This document shows positions 1 to 7,044 of a stretch of DNA of 12,029 bases, piece after piece. The notes under the pieces are model-generated. The model was not told the origin of the DNA, ran no database searches, and saw nothing but the letters and a program-made list of their open reading frames with translations. The DNA is from Fimenecus sp045611635 (GTDB taxonomy: Bacteria > Bacillota > Clostridia > Oscillospirales > Acutalibacteraceae): contig JAZKXL010000021.1 in the NCBI GenBank assembly GCA_045611635.1, forward strand, positions 1 through 12,029, given 5' to 3'. The translations under genes were made by a program, and so were the position numbers. Within the stretch, counting starts at the first letter, position 1, and each line of letters opens with the position of its first letter.

Positions 1-351
1 TTCAAGAACCTTTGTGAAGAATTCCCAAGCCCATGCAGTTGCCTCGTGCTTGAAATAATCACCAAATGAGAAGTTACCAAGCATCTCGAAATATGTTCCG
101 TGACGAGCAGTTTTACCAACATTCTCAATATCAGGTGTACGGATACACTTTTGGCAAGTTGTTACACGATTTTTAGGAGGTGTAACCTCACCTGTAAAAT
201 ATTTTTTCATTGGTGTCATACCTGCATTAATAAGAAGAATACTCTTGTCGCCCTGAGGTACAAGTGAAAAACTTGGAAGGCGCAAATGTTCTTTACTTTC
301 AAAAAATGCAAGATATTTTTCTCTTAATTCGTTAAGTCCTGTCCATTTCAT
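1..351 (-). CDS. alaS: Alanine--tRNA ligase, N-terminal part (truncated by window edge)
   Basis: Charges tRNA-Ala with alanine in the cytoplasm, a class II synthetase. Only the first 117 codons are visible; the gene runs off the left edge. The translation starts MKWTGLNELREKYLAFFESK and contains the AlaS-specific stretches INAGM, VTTCQKCIRTPDIENVGKTA and RHGTYFEMLGNFSFGDYFKH. The last of these is class II motif 2 and is nearly identical to the Escherichia coli AlaS segment I know. The start at 351 is chosen because that N-terminus is standard for clostridial AlaS and because AGGAG (plus-strand CTCCT, 360-364) sits 8 bases upstream. A consensus promoter lies just beyond. The gene is divergent from the sensor kinase gene. 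Nothing abnormal is visible in this fragment. Confidence 0.97.
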   Translation of the reverse strand, partial: MKWTGLNELREKYLAFFESKEHLRLPSFSLVPQGDKSILLINAGMTPMKKYFTGEVTPPKNRVTTCQKCIRTPDIENVGKTARHGTYFEMLGNFSFGDYFKHEATAWAWEFFTKVLE

Positions 352-390
352 ACAGACTACTCCTATTATATAAAAATTTATATTCAATAA

Positions 391-419
391 ATTATACAAT
401 TATAATGTAAATATGTCAA
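391..419 (-). promoter_or_regulatory. Consensus sigma-A promoter of alaS
   Basis: Read on the minus strand, a perfect -35 TTGACA (plus 414-419) and a perfect -10 TATAAT (plus 391-396) are separated by exactly 17 bases. Transcription should start near 384, giving a leader of only about 33 bases before the alaS start. That is too short for a T-box riboswitch, so alaS does not seem to be controlled by a T-box here. The -10 and start region overlap a 7-bp AT-rich inverted repeat (375-381 and 387-393), which may be chance. Confidence 0.85.
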
Positions 420-428
420 TAAAAACTC

Positions 429-457
429 TTGTTTTACAAAGTTTTTTCATTTATAAT
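429..457 (+). promoter_or_regulatory. Likely promoter of the sensor kinase/regulator/GH43 operon
   Basis: A perfect -10 TATAAT (452-457) is preceded after 17 bases by a poor -35, TTGTTT (429-434), matching only three of six consensus bases. The predicted start is near 464, about 30 bases before the GTG start codon. The weak -35 suggests low basal expression or activation. Its -35 lies only 9 bases from the -35 of the divergent alaS promoter. Confidence 0.55.
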
Positions 458-482
458 ATTTTTATTAATTTAGATTTAGTGT

Positions 483-489
483 GAGGTGA
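483..489 (+). promoter_or_regulatory. Ribosome binding site fixing the GTG start of the kinase
   Basis: GAGGTGA lies just upstream of GTG at 494. No in-frame ATG is near, and the hydrophobic N-terminal segment begins right after this codon, so the GTG is the supported start. Confidence 0.7.
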
Positions 490-493
490 TTTT

Positions 494-2374
494 GTGAAAT
501 TAAAGGCACGTTCCAATGTTATTCTTATAATTACAATTATCTTGACCATACTTGTTATTTCATCCCCTTTTATTGCAAGTAACATTAACCGTAGCCGTTC
601 AGGTATGCCTGCCATTATTGGTGGTAAAGGCAACTTTGAAAAAGCAAAGTCAAATTATTCACTTTATCTCACAGGCGAATGGGAATATTATCAGGGTGCT
701 CATATAATCAGCAATCGCGAAACACTAGAGCCCACATTCACAAAAATCCCTGCACCTATTGTTGAACCCATAAATTCTCTTAAAAATGCTGACGGATTTG
801 TTGCGTCTTATAAAATCACTGTTTCTAACCTTTCTTACGAAAACGCCATTGTTTATGTACCTCATTTTGCAGGCACATACAGTGTTTTTGTAAATGATGT
901 AATGGTTACTCAAAGTGGTACTTATGTTGACCAAAAGCCCCATGCAAACCTTGACCTTATTGCAACCAGCGTGAATTTTGAGCCACAACATACTTATGAC
1001 ATTGTTGTTGAAGTTACTTGTAATATGATGCCAACTCTTTATATGACACCTGTTATTTCTAACATTGAATATACAATGACATTTGCAAAAATTGCGCAAA
1101 CCTTCCGCTCTTTGCTTACCGGCGTTGTGCTTTTTTGTGGACTTTTTATTTTCTCATATTCAGCAAAGCGTTCATTTATTTTAAGCTCAAAGTGGTTACC
1201 TGTACTTTGTGCTTGTGTTGCTATTAGAATGATGATTTCAACTGAAGGTTATGCAGTATTTTCATTCTTATTCCCTTATCTTGATTATGAAAGTATGACT
1301 CCTATTATTTGCGTTTCCACCTTCATTATTAAGCTTGTGGCGCTTCTTTTCTACACCGAAACACTTGACCTTAAAATCAATAAAAATGTTATTGCAGTAT
1401 TTTGTTTCGTATTCTTGTCGCTTTCACTTGTTGCAGGCGTTTTACCTTATATCATTTTCAGTCCATACTACTACATTATTATTCAAGCGGCAACAATTCC
1501 TCTTGACATTATAATTTTAAGCAACATTTGTAACTGTGTTATGAGAAAATTGCCTTATGCAAAACTTTATCTTACCGGCTATATAACACTTTCTATTGGT
1601 ATTCTTGTTGACTGTTTCTACACAAATGGTCTTATTAACTTTATGTCAAGTCAATTTATGCCAATTTGCTTTACAATTTTCATTATTACCTTTGTTGTTA
1701 TATATTTTGAAAAAATTTCAAAAGTTTTTAAAATCGCACTTAAAACTGCCGAGGTTGAAAAAGAACTTGAAATTGCAAACACATCTCTTATGATTTCGCA
1801 AATTCAACCACACTTCCTTTACAACGCACTTAACACTATCAAATACCTTATTAAGCGCGACCCAAAATCCGCTGAAAAAGCAGTTATTTCATTCTCAAGA
1901 TATTTACGCGGAAATATGGATTCTATTACAAAAAAAGAACCTATTCCTTTTATAGAAGAGTTGGAGCATACAAAAAATTATTGTGATATTGAATTATTAC
2001 GCTTTGGTGACAAGTTAAACATTATTTATGACACACCAGTAACATCATTCTCTATCCCTGCGCTTTCTGTTCAACCTATTGTTGAAAATGCCATAAAACA
2101 TGGTGTTACAAAGAAAACTGAGGGCGGTACAGTTACCGTTACAACAAGTGAAGATGAACATAACTTTATTATTAAAGTTCAAGATGATGGTGTTGGATTT
2201 GATGTGCAAAACCCTGACTTAACACCAAGCGACACTCATGCACACATTGGCGTTAACAATGTTCGTGAGCGTCTTGAAAACATGGTAAATGCAACGTTCA
2301 TAATTGAAAGTGAATTTGGAATTGGCACAGTTGTTACAATTAAAATTCCTAAGAAGGAGACTGAAAGCGTATGA
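494..2374 (+). CDS. LytS/YesM-type membrane sensor histidine kinase with DISM-like extracytoplasmic domain
   Basis: Sensor kinase of a two-component system, 626 residues, GTG start. A first membrane segment lies at about residues 8-28. An extracytoplasmic region at about 50-195 opens with LYLTGEWEYYQG and resembles the galactose-binding-like domain found before 7TMR-DISM membrane modules. About seven further hydrophobic segments span 205-404. A short helical linker (411-432) leads to the His_kinase (PF06580) motif QIQPHFLYNALNTI, with phospho-acceptor H440. The ATPase domain has VENAIKHG (N532), DDGVGFD (564-570) and IGVNNVRERL (585-594). It ends in an ATGA overlap with the response regulator gene, its evident partner. 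The domain type suggests an extracellular ligand, possibly a sugar since a GH43 gene follows; the ligand itself cannot be read. A peptide-sensing kinase is the alternative. Family assignment is firm; the sensory domain assignment is moderate. Confidence 0.9.
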   Translation: MKLKARSNVILIITIILTILVISSPFIASNINRSRSGMPAIIGGKGNFEKAKSNYSLYLTGEWEYYQGAHIISNRETLEPTFTKIPAPIVEPINSLKNADGFVASYKITVSNLSYENAIVYVPHFAGTYSVFVNDVMVTQSGTYVDQKPHANLDLIATSVNFEPQHTYDIVVEVTCNMMPTLYMTPVISNIEYTMTFAKIAQTFRSLLTGVVLFCGLFIFSYSAKRSFILSSKWLPVLCACVAIRMMISTEGYAVFSFLFPYLDYESMTPIICVSTFIIKLVALLFYTETLDLKINKNVIAVFCFVFLSLSLVAGVLPYIIFSPYYYIIIQAATIPLDIIILSNICNCVMRKLPYAKLYLTGYITLSIGILVDCFYTNGLINFMSSQFMPICFTIFIITFVVIYFEKISKVFKIALKTAEVEKELEIANTSLMISQIQPHFLYNALNTIKYLIKRDPKSAEKAVISFSRYLRGNMDSITKKEPIPFIEELEHTKNYCDIELLRFGDKLNIIYDTPVTSFSIPALSVQPIVENAIKHGVTKKTEGGTVTVTTSEDEHNFIIKVQDDGVGFDVQNPDLTPSDTHAHIGVNNVRERLENMVNATFIIESEFGIGTVVTIKIPKKETESV

Positions 2375-3186
2375 AAATAATGATAGTTGATGATGAAAGA
2401 ATTGCATCAGAAGAACTTTACGATATATGCATTTCTCATCCAAAAATTAAAGAAGCCGTTGCCTTTAATAATCCTGCCGAAGCACTTTATTACATAAGTG
2501 AGAATAGTGATATTGACATTGCCTTTCTTGACATTGAAATGCCTGTTATGACAGGTCTTGAACTTGCAAAAAAAATTAACGAAATCAATAAAAATACAAG
2601 AGTTGTTTTTGTTACAGGATTTAAAGAATATGCTTATGACGCTTATAAGGTAAACGCTATCGGCTATATTCTTAAACCGTATGACGACGAAACCGTATTC
2701 AATGAAATTGAAAAAGCAAACGCTTATAAAAATGTAAATACATCAACTGAAATTACTATTAAGACTTTTGGTTATTTTGATATTTTTATAAATCAAAAGC
2801 CAGTGTACTTTTCAAGCGCAAAAGCAAAGGAATTTATGGCATTGCTTGTTGACCGTCAAGGCAGTTCGGTAAGTACCGAGCAAGCGGTTGCTGTGCTTTG
2901 GCCTGATAGAGAATATGATGAAAGTGTGCAGTCACTTTTCCGTAAAGTTTTGAAAAGTTTACGAAACTCACTTTCTGATGCAGGCATTCTTGATATTCTT
3001 ATTGATGTTAGAAATCAACGTAGCATCGACACAACAAAATTCACTTGCGATTACTATAATTTTATTGAAAATCCATTTGAAAATGTTGAGACCTTCCACG
3101 GTGAGTATATGGTAGGATATTCTTTTGCGAAACCAACTGAGCAAAAAATAAAAAATAAATTTTACGAAATAAAAGGCGCAATTTAA
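2371..3186 (+). CDS. Response regulator: receiver plus SARP-like winged helix
   Basis: DNA-binding partner of the upstream kinase, 271 residues. The receiver domain (about 1-118) begins MKIMIVDDER with acidic pocket D7/D8, has phospho-acceptor D54 in FLDIEMPVMTGLE, switch T82 and conserved K102 in ILKPYD. Residues 127-225 form an OmpR/SARP-type winged helix: the segment from ITIKTFGYFDIFIN through AKAKEFMALLVDRQG to VLWPDREYDES and LRKVLKSLR-like helices is the pattern of SARP-family N-terminal DNA-binding domains. The tail (about 226-271, with FHGEYMVGYSFA) resembles only the beginning of a bacterial transcriptional activation domain (BTAD), so it is short compared with full SARP regulators. 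It is not the LytTR domain most often paired with LytS-type kinases. Start ATG overlaps the kinase stop by 4 bases, which implies translational coupling. GH43 follows 15 bases later and is a likely target. Confidence is high for a response regulator, good for the SARP-like output. Confidence 0.92.
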   Translation: MKIMIVDDERIASEELYDICISHPKIKEAVAFNNPAEALYYISENSDIDIAFLDIEMPVMTGLELAKKINEINKNTRVVFVTGFKEYAYDAYKVNAIGYILKPYDDETVFNEIEKANAYKNVNTSTEITIKTFGYFDIFINQKPVYFSSAKAKEFMALLVDRQGSSVSTEQAVAVLWPDREYDESVQSLFRKVLKSLRNSLSDAGILDILIDVRNQRSIDTTKFTCDYYNFIENPFENVETFHGEYMVGYSFAKPTEQKIKNKFYEIKGAI

Positions 3187-3201
3187 GTCATAGGAGTTAA
3201 A

Positions 3202-4113
3202 ATGGCATATTTATTTACACATTTCACAGAAACGAATAAGGGCGACCAAGAATACATTTGGTTTGCAGTTAGTCGTGATGGGCTTAACTTTACCGATTTA
3301 GGTAGTGATGAACCCATACTTAAAGCAAAGCTTGGCACAAAGGGTATTCGTGACCCGTTTATTGTATATGATGAAAAATTAAAAAAATATTTTATAATCG
3401 CAACTGACCTACTTACCACAAGTGGCAATTGGTACAACTTTTCACACAAAGGTAGCCGTTCACTTTTTGTGTGGGAAAGTGAAGACTTAATTAACTGGTC
3501 AGAAGAGCGCCACATTGAAGTTGGCGTTAAAGATGCTGGTTGTGTTTGGGCACCTGAAGCAATCTTTTGCAAAGAGAAAAATATGTGGTTTGTATTTTGG
3601 GCATCTTGCGTACGTGAAAAAGGACAACTCCACCACAAACAAAGAATTTATGGCGCATTTACAAACGACTTTAAAGAATTTACGCCCGCATTCAAATATA
3701 TTGATGCAAAAACTGACCTTATTGATACAAACATTGTTTGGGATAAGGGTTTTTATTATCGTTTTTCAAAAGACGAAACTAACAAAAAAATTACCATTGA
3801 AAAAAGCAAGCAACTAATTGATGGACTTTGGGAGAAAATTTCTTCTAAAACCTTTGAAAGCTTCTTTGGACTTGAAGGTCCTGAAACATATTACCTTGAT
3901 GATATGCAAAAATGGTGCTTAATTGCCGACCAATATCACACTCACAAAGGTTATATACCTTTTTTATGCGACGACCTTGCAAGTGGTGAGTGGGTACAAT
4001 TAGACGCCGACCAATTTAGCATGGGCCAACGCAAAAAGCGTCATGGTGGTGTAATTAAAATTACTGATGAAGAATACGATAAACTTATTGAATATTATGG
4101 AATAGATGAATAA
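3202..4113 (+). CDS. Glycoside hydrolase family 43-like protein, cytoplasmic
   Basis: Five-bladed beta-propeller glycosidase, 303 residues, of the single-domain type. GH43 enzymes mostly release arabinose or xylose residues from plant arabinans and xylans. Visible family marks are IRDPFI (D51, candidate general base), KGSRSLFVWES and WAPEAIF (117-122), LIDTNIVWD (D175, candidate pKa-modulating aspartate), RFSKDETNKK, EGPE (E225, candidate acid) and a C-terminal KRHGGVIKIT. There is no signal peptide or membrane segment, so it should act in the cytoplasm on imported oligosaccharides. ATG at 3202 has AGGAG at 3192-3196. It sits 15 bases after the response regulator stop with no promoter seen between, so it is the third gene of that operon. 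Exact substrate (arabinoside, xyloside or galactoside) cannot be told from sequence. Confidence 0.88.
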   Translation: MAYLFTHFTETNKGDQEYIWFAVSRDGLNFTDLGSDEPILKAKLGTKGIRDPFIVYDEKLKKYFIIATDLLTTSGNWYNFSHKGSRSLFVWESEDLINWSEERHIEVGVKDAGCVWAPEAIFCKEKNMWFVFWASCVREKGQLHHKQRIYGAFTNDFKEFTPAFKYIDAKTDLIDTNIVWDKGFYYRFSKDETNKKITIEKSKQLIDGLWEKISSKTFESFFGLEGPETYYLDDMQKWCLIADQYHTHKGYIPFLCDDLASGEWVQLDADQFSMGQRKKRHGGVIKITDEEYDKLIEYYGIDE

Positions 4114-4118
4114 AAAAT

Positions 4119-4153
4119 CCCCCGACGGACTAACCGTTGGGGGGTTATTTTTT
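4119..4153. terminator. Bidirectional intrinsic terminator between GH43 and GH4 genes
   Basis: A 10-bp stem (4119-4128 with 4134-4143, one G-T wobble) with C/G-rich outer half and a 5-base loop is followed by a T-rich run (4145-4153) on the plus strand and preceded by an A-run (4112-4117) that serves as T-run for the minus strand. It lies between two convergent stop codons and touches the GH4 stop codon. Confidence 0.9.
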
Positions 4154-5471
4154 AGTTAAATTTTGGTAAATAGTCACCGTGGGCAACAATTAAATCGTCA
4201 ACCATTTTCTTGATTGTGTCAATATCAAGTTCACTACCTGTATGTGGGTCAAGCATTGCCGCTTGATAGATATGCTCTTTCTTTCTTGTAACTGCTGCTT
4301 CAATTGTAAGCAACTGAACATTGATATTAGTCATATTCATTGCAGCACATTGTACTGGCAACGCGCCTACGTGGCAAGGGTGAACGCCATAACCATTAAC
4401 AAGACAAGGCACTTCAACACAAGCATTTTCAGGAAGATTTGTAATAAGATGACCAGTGTTTAGTACATTACCACCAATTTGATATGGGTCACCTGTTACC
4501 ATTGACTCCATAATTCTTGATGCGTATTCATTTGAACGTTCATGCTCTTTAACACCTTTTTCAAGCATTTCAGCATATTCTTTTTTCCAACGCTCAATTT
4601 GACTTACACAACGGCGTGGGTATTCATCAAGTGGAATATTATATTTTTCTATAAGTTCCGGGTATTTTGACTTAATATAAAACATATTATATTCTGCATT
4701 ATGTTCACTTGATTCAGTGCAGTAATAACCAAAATTCTTAATGTAATCCATACGAACTTTATCATCAGCATCAGGTTTAGCCATATAAGCATCAACTCTT
4801 GACTTGATTTCAGGATAAAGGTCAACGCCATTTTTATCCTTGATTTCTAAAAGCCAACCCATATGGTTGATACCTGCAATAAGCTCTTTTCTACCTTCTA
4901 ACTTGTCTTCCATATCAAGTTTTTTCAAAAGCCATTCTGAACAACCCTGAACACTGTGACAAAGACCGATAGTATTAACACCTGTGTATCTTTGCATATA
5001 GCCGGTAAGCATTGCCATTGGGTTAACATAGTTTAAGAAAAGTGCATCAGGGCAAACCTCTTCCATATCATCAGCAAAACCCTTCATAACTGGAATTGTA
5101 CGAAGTGTACGCATAATGCCACCAATGCCGAGAGTATCACCAATAGTTTGTCTTAAACCATATTTCTTAGGTACTTCAAAGTCGATAATTGTACAAGGGT
5201 CATAAAGACCAACTTGAATTGCATTGACAACAAAATTAGCACCGCGAAGTGCATCTTTTCTATTCTCAACGCCAACATAACATTCAATTTTGCCGTAGCC
5301 ACCCTTTGCTTTTCTCATAGCTTCAAGAATTACACGGCTTTCTTCAAGTCTTTCAGCATCAATATCATAAAGTGCAAAAACACTGTCACGAAGTGCTTCT
5401 GCACACATGCAGTCGCCTATAACATTTCTTGCAAAAACAGTGCTACCTGCACCCATAAATGTAATTTTCAT
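4152..5471 (-). CDS. melA: Glycoside hydrolase family 4, alpha-galactosidase (MelA-like)
   Basis: Cytoplasmic NAD- and divalent-metal-dependent glycosidase, 439 residues, close to the 451 of Escherichia coli MelA. GH4 enzymes cleave by transient oxidation at C3, not by the usual two-carboxylate mechanism. The N-terminal Rossmann fold starts MKITFMGAGSTVFARN (GAGS at 7-10). GDTLGIGGIMRTLRTIP (111-127) and FLNYVNPMAM follow. The metal-site region has GLCHSVQG (169-176, with C171) and AGINHMGW (H202); MelA of E. coli has the same GLCHSVQG and AGINHM words, whereas phospho-glycosidases of the family carry a CN-type motif. The C-terminal part has VNGYGVHPCHVGALP. The start is supported by AAAGGA (plus 5481-5486) 9 bases upstream. 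It is convergent with the GH43 gene and has its own terminator. Galactoside is the best substrate guess; alpha-glucoside or a uronide is possible, since GH4 specificities are close. The symbol melA is by similarity. Confidence 0.9.
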   Translation of the reverse strand: MKITFMGAGSTVFARNVIGDCMCAEALRDSVFALYDIDAERLEESRVILEAMRKAKGGYGKIECYVGVENRKDALRGANFVVNAIQVGLYDPCTIIDFEVPKKYGLRQTIGDTLGIGGIMRTLRTIPVMKGFADDMEEVCPDALFLNYVNPMAMLTGYMQRYTGVNTIGLCHSVQGCSEWLLKKLDMEDKLEGRKELIAGINHMGWLLEIKDKNGVDLYPEIKSRVDAYMAKPDADDKVRMDYIKNFGYYCTESSEHNAEYNMFYIKSKYPELIEKYNIPLDEYPRRCVSQIERWKKEYAEMLEKGVKEHERSNEYASRIMESMVTGDPYQIGGNVLNTGHLITNLPENACVEVPCLVNGYGVHPCHVGALPVQCAAMNMTNINVQLLTIEAAVTRKKEHIYQAAMLDPHTGSELDIDTIKKMVDDLIVAHGDYLPKFN

Positions 5472-5501
5472 AATTAATCATCCTTTGTAAAGTGTTGCCT
5501 T

Positions 5502-5530
5502 ATATTATCATACAACAGCATTATTTTCAA
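5502..5530 (-). promoter_or_regulatory. Possible weak promoter of the GH4 gene
   Basis: On the minus strand TTGAAA (plus 5525-5530) precedes a run reading TATGATAATAT. The spacing is 17 bases to TAATAT or 15 to GATAAT, so neither arrangement is ideal. It is the only promoter-like pair near the start and lies just downstream of the dyad at 5538-5571. Low confidence. Confidence 0.3.
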
Positions 5531-5537
5531 TAAAAAG

Positions 5538-5571
5538 TCAAAAAATATACGATTTTAGTCGCGTTTTTTGA
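5538..5571. promoter_or_regulatory. Imperfect dyad in the GH4/zinc-ribbon intergenic region, possible operator
   Basis: The 183-base gap between the divergent GH4 and zinc-ribbon genes contains an 8-base perfect inverted repeat, TCAAAAAA (5538-5545) and TTTTTTGA (5564-5571). A second inner inverted pair, CGA (5550-5552) and TCG (5559-5561), is nearly co-centred with it. The inner arms are offset by two bases relative to the outer ones. It sits upstream of both promoters, where a regulator could act on either gene. It is AT-rich, so chance is a real alternative. Confidence 0.3.
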
Positions 5572-5590
5572 TAAAAAAATACAAAATCTA

Positions 5591-5618
5591 TTGATTTTCC
5601 TACATTTTATGTTACAAT
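5591..5618 (+). promoter_or_regulatory. Promoter of the zinc-ribbon protein gene
   Basis: TTGATT (5591-5596), a 16-base spacer and TACAAT (5613-5618) form a sigma-A-like promoter. It has an extended -10 element, TG at 5610-5611 one base before the hexamer. The predicted start is near 5625, followed closely by a strong AGGAGGAG ribosome binding site (5641-5648). Confidence 0.65.
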
Positions 5619-5654
5619 TGACTTGTAAAAATTTTTATTTAGGAGGAGAATTTT

Positions 5655-7037
5655 ATGTTCTGTCCAAAATGCGGAAACGAATGTGGCGACGTTGCTGTTT
5701 GTCCTACATGTGGGGCACAAGTAACTGAACCTCAAAACACACAAGAAAACAATGCTGTTCAAGCACCCGTTGCACCTGTTGCACCTGTAGCTCCTGCTGC
5801 ACCATCAGGTTTTGCTCCTGTAGTTCCACAGCAACCATCACCTAAGAAAGGTTTTTCACCAAAATTCATTATTTTACCTGCAATTGCATTACTTATTATT
5901 GGTGCTATTGTATTAGGTTGTGTTGCAGTTGGTTTTGTAGCTAGCCCTCAAGTGCAAGTTGCTTCAAATCTCAACAAACTTCTTTTCAAAGTTGAAAGCT
6001 TTGACTTTGAAGTTGAATACACTTCTGAAGGTTCATACACTGGTGAGGACTACTATGGTGGTTATTACGAACGTGAATATCTTGATAAAACAACTGTTAC
6101 CGGCGCAATTGCTTGGGGTGACGATATAACAAACACAAGCTTGTTCGCAGATGCTAATTACGAATATGAAACAAACGATACTCGTGGTAGCGATTATAGT
6201 TATAGTGGCACCGGCACACTTAATGTTGTTTCTGACAAGGGTAAGATTCTTGTTTATGGCGAAGAAGATGGCGAACAAATGATGCCAGGAATTTCAGTTA
6301 ACTTACCTAGCATGTACAAAGATGTAAAGAACAATTACGAAGACCTTCTTGAAGAGTATTATGGCATTACCATTGATGATGTTGAAGAAGAGCTTCAAGA
6401 CGAAACTAACACTGATATTAATGTTGAAAAGCTTATCTACTGGGTTGAAAACATAGTTTCTAAAAATAATCTTAACGAAAAAGTTATTGAAGAAATTTAT
6501 GATGAATTCCTTATGGAATGGATTACTGAAAATACCGACCTTAAAAAAGATGAAATTCCTGATTACAAAACATTCAAAAAAGTTCTTACAAAGTTCATTT
6601 TAACTGGTATTTCAGAAGACGCTTTTGAAGTTAAAGACAAGTTTAAAGAAGATGGTATTAAAAAATATGAAATTAAGGTTAGATTTGACCATCTTGCTGA
6701 AGATTTTTATGAATTCATTAAAGACAATAAAGATTTAAAAGAATTCCTTGACACTGATATTGGTGAAGAATTCTTAGACAGTCTTGAAGAATCAGTTGAC
6801 GAAGATTACTTCTCTGGTGAAAATGTTGAATTTATTATAGGTTTTTCAAAAGGTTACCTTGCTTATTTTGAATATACAGAAAAGGGCTCTGATTGGAAAG
6901 ATACTGTAAAAATTACACTTTCTAACTTCAATAAAGCAGACAAGTTCACTGAACAATACAACAAGGTTTACAAGAAGACTGACGAATGGTACAGTTTTGA
7001 AAACATTGATGACCTTGAACAAGAATTTGATTATTAA
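5655..7037 (+). CDS. Zinc-ribbon single-pass membrane protein with acidic extracytoplasmic domain, unknown function
   Basis: I do not recognise a specific family for the full 460 residues. It opens with MFCPKCGNECGDVAVCPTCG, a short zinc ribbon with cysteines 3, 6, 16 and 19 as the metal-binding pairs; C10 is an extra cysteine. A linker rich in Pro, Ala and Val (about 37-64) follows. One strong membrane segment lies at about 71-95, preceded by PKKGFSPK, so the ribbon should face the cytoplasm. The rest (about 97-460) would lie outside. Acidic residues visibly outnumber basic ones there. It has a Tyr/Gly-rich stretch (about 126-145) and then longer Glu/Asp/Lys-rich helical-looking segments. 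Bacterial proteins with an N-terminal zinc ribbon, a single helix and an unrelated outer domain are common in Firmicutes and mostly uncharacterised. ATG at 5655 has a near-ideal AGGAGGAG. A hairpin separates it from the ABC exporter genes, which may be linked to it. Confidence 0.88.
   Translation: MFCPKCGNECGDVAVCPTCGAQVTEPQNTQENNAVQAPVAPVAPVAPAAPSGFAPVVPQQPSPKKGFSPKFIILPAIALLIIGAIVLGCVAVGFVASPQVQVASNLNKLLFKVESFDFEVEYTSEGSYTGEDYYGGYYEREYLDKTTVTGAIAWGDDITNTSLFADANYEYETNDTRGSDYSYSGTGTLNVVSDKGKILVYGEEDGEQMMPGISVNLPSMYKDVKNNYEDLLEEYYGITIDDVEEELQDETNTDINVEKLIYWVENIVSKNNLNEKVIEEIYDEFLMEWITENTDLKKDEIPDYKTFKKVLTKFILTGISEDAFEVKDKFKEDGIKKYEIKVRFDHLAEDFYEFIKDNKDLKEFLDTDIGEEFLDSLEESVDEDYFSGENVEFIIGFSKGYLAYFEYTEKGSDWKDTVKITLSNFNKADKFTEQYNKVYKKTDEWYSFENIDDLEQEFDY
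5763..5798 (+). repeat. Short in-frame 9-base tandem repeat encoding Ala-Pro-Val units
   Basis: Three near-identical 9-base units (GCACCCGTT, GCACCTGTT, GCACCTGTA) and a diverged fourth (GCTCCTGCT) encode the APVAPVAPVAPA linker of the zinc-ribbon protein. Copy number could vary by slippage without breaking the frame, changing only the length of the flexible linker. Confidence 0.7.
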
Positions 7038-7044
7038 TAACTCC

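Noticed and set aside
375..393. 7-bp inverted repeat AATTTAT/ATAAATT over the alaS -10 region
   Set aside because: It consists only of A and T in a very AT-rich gap, where such repeats are expected by chance. It was not claimed as an operator.
725..1099. Long antisense open frame inside the kinase gene (124 codons)
   Set aside because: It has no family resemblance, is rich in Cys/Asn/Ile as expected from reading the complement of this AT-rich gene, and is fully covered by a well-supported coding sequence.
3183..3638. Antisense open frame (151 codons) opposite the GH43 gene
   Set aside because: The GH43 motifs on the plus strand are unambiguous. The opposite frame has no recognisable domain and ends at the operon junction without its own context.
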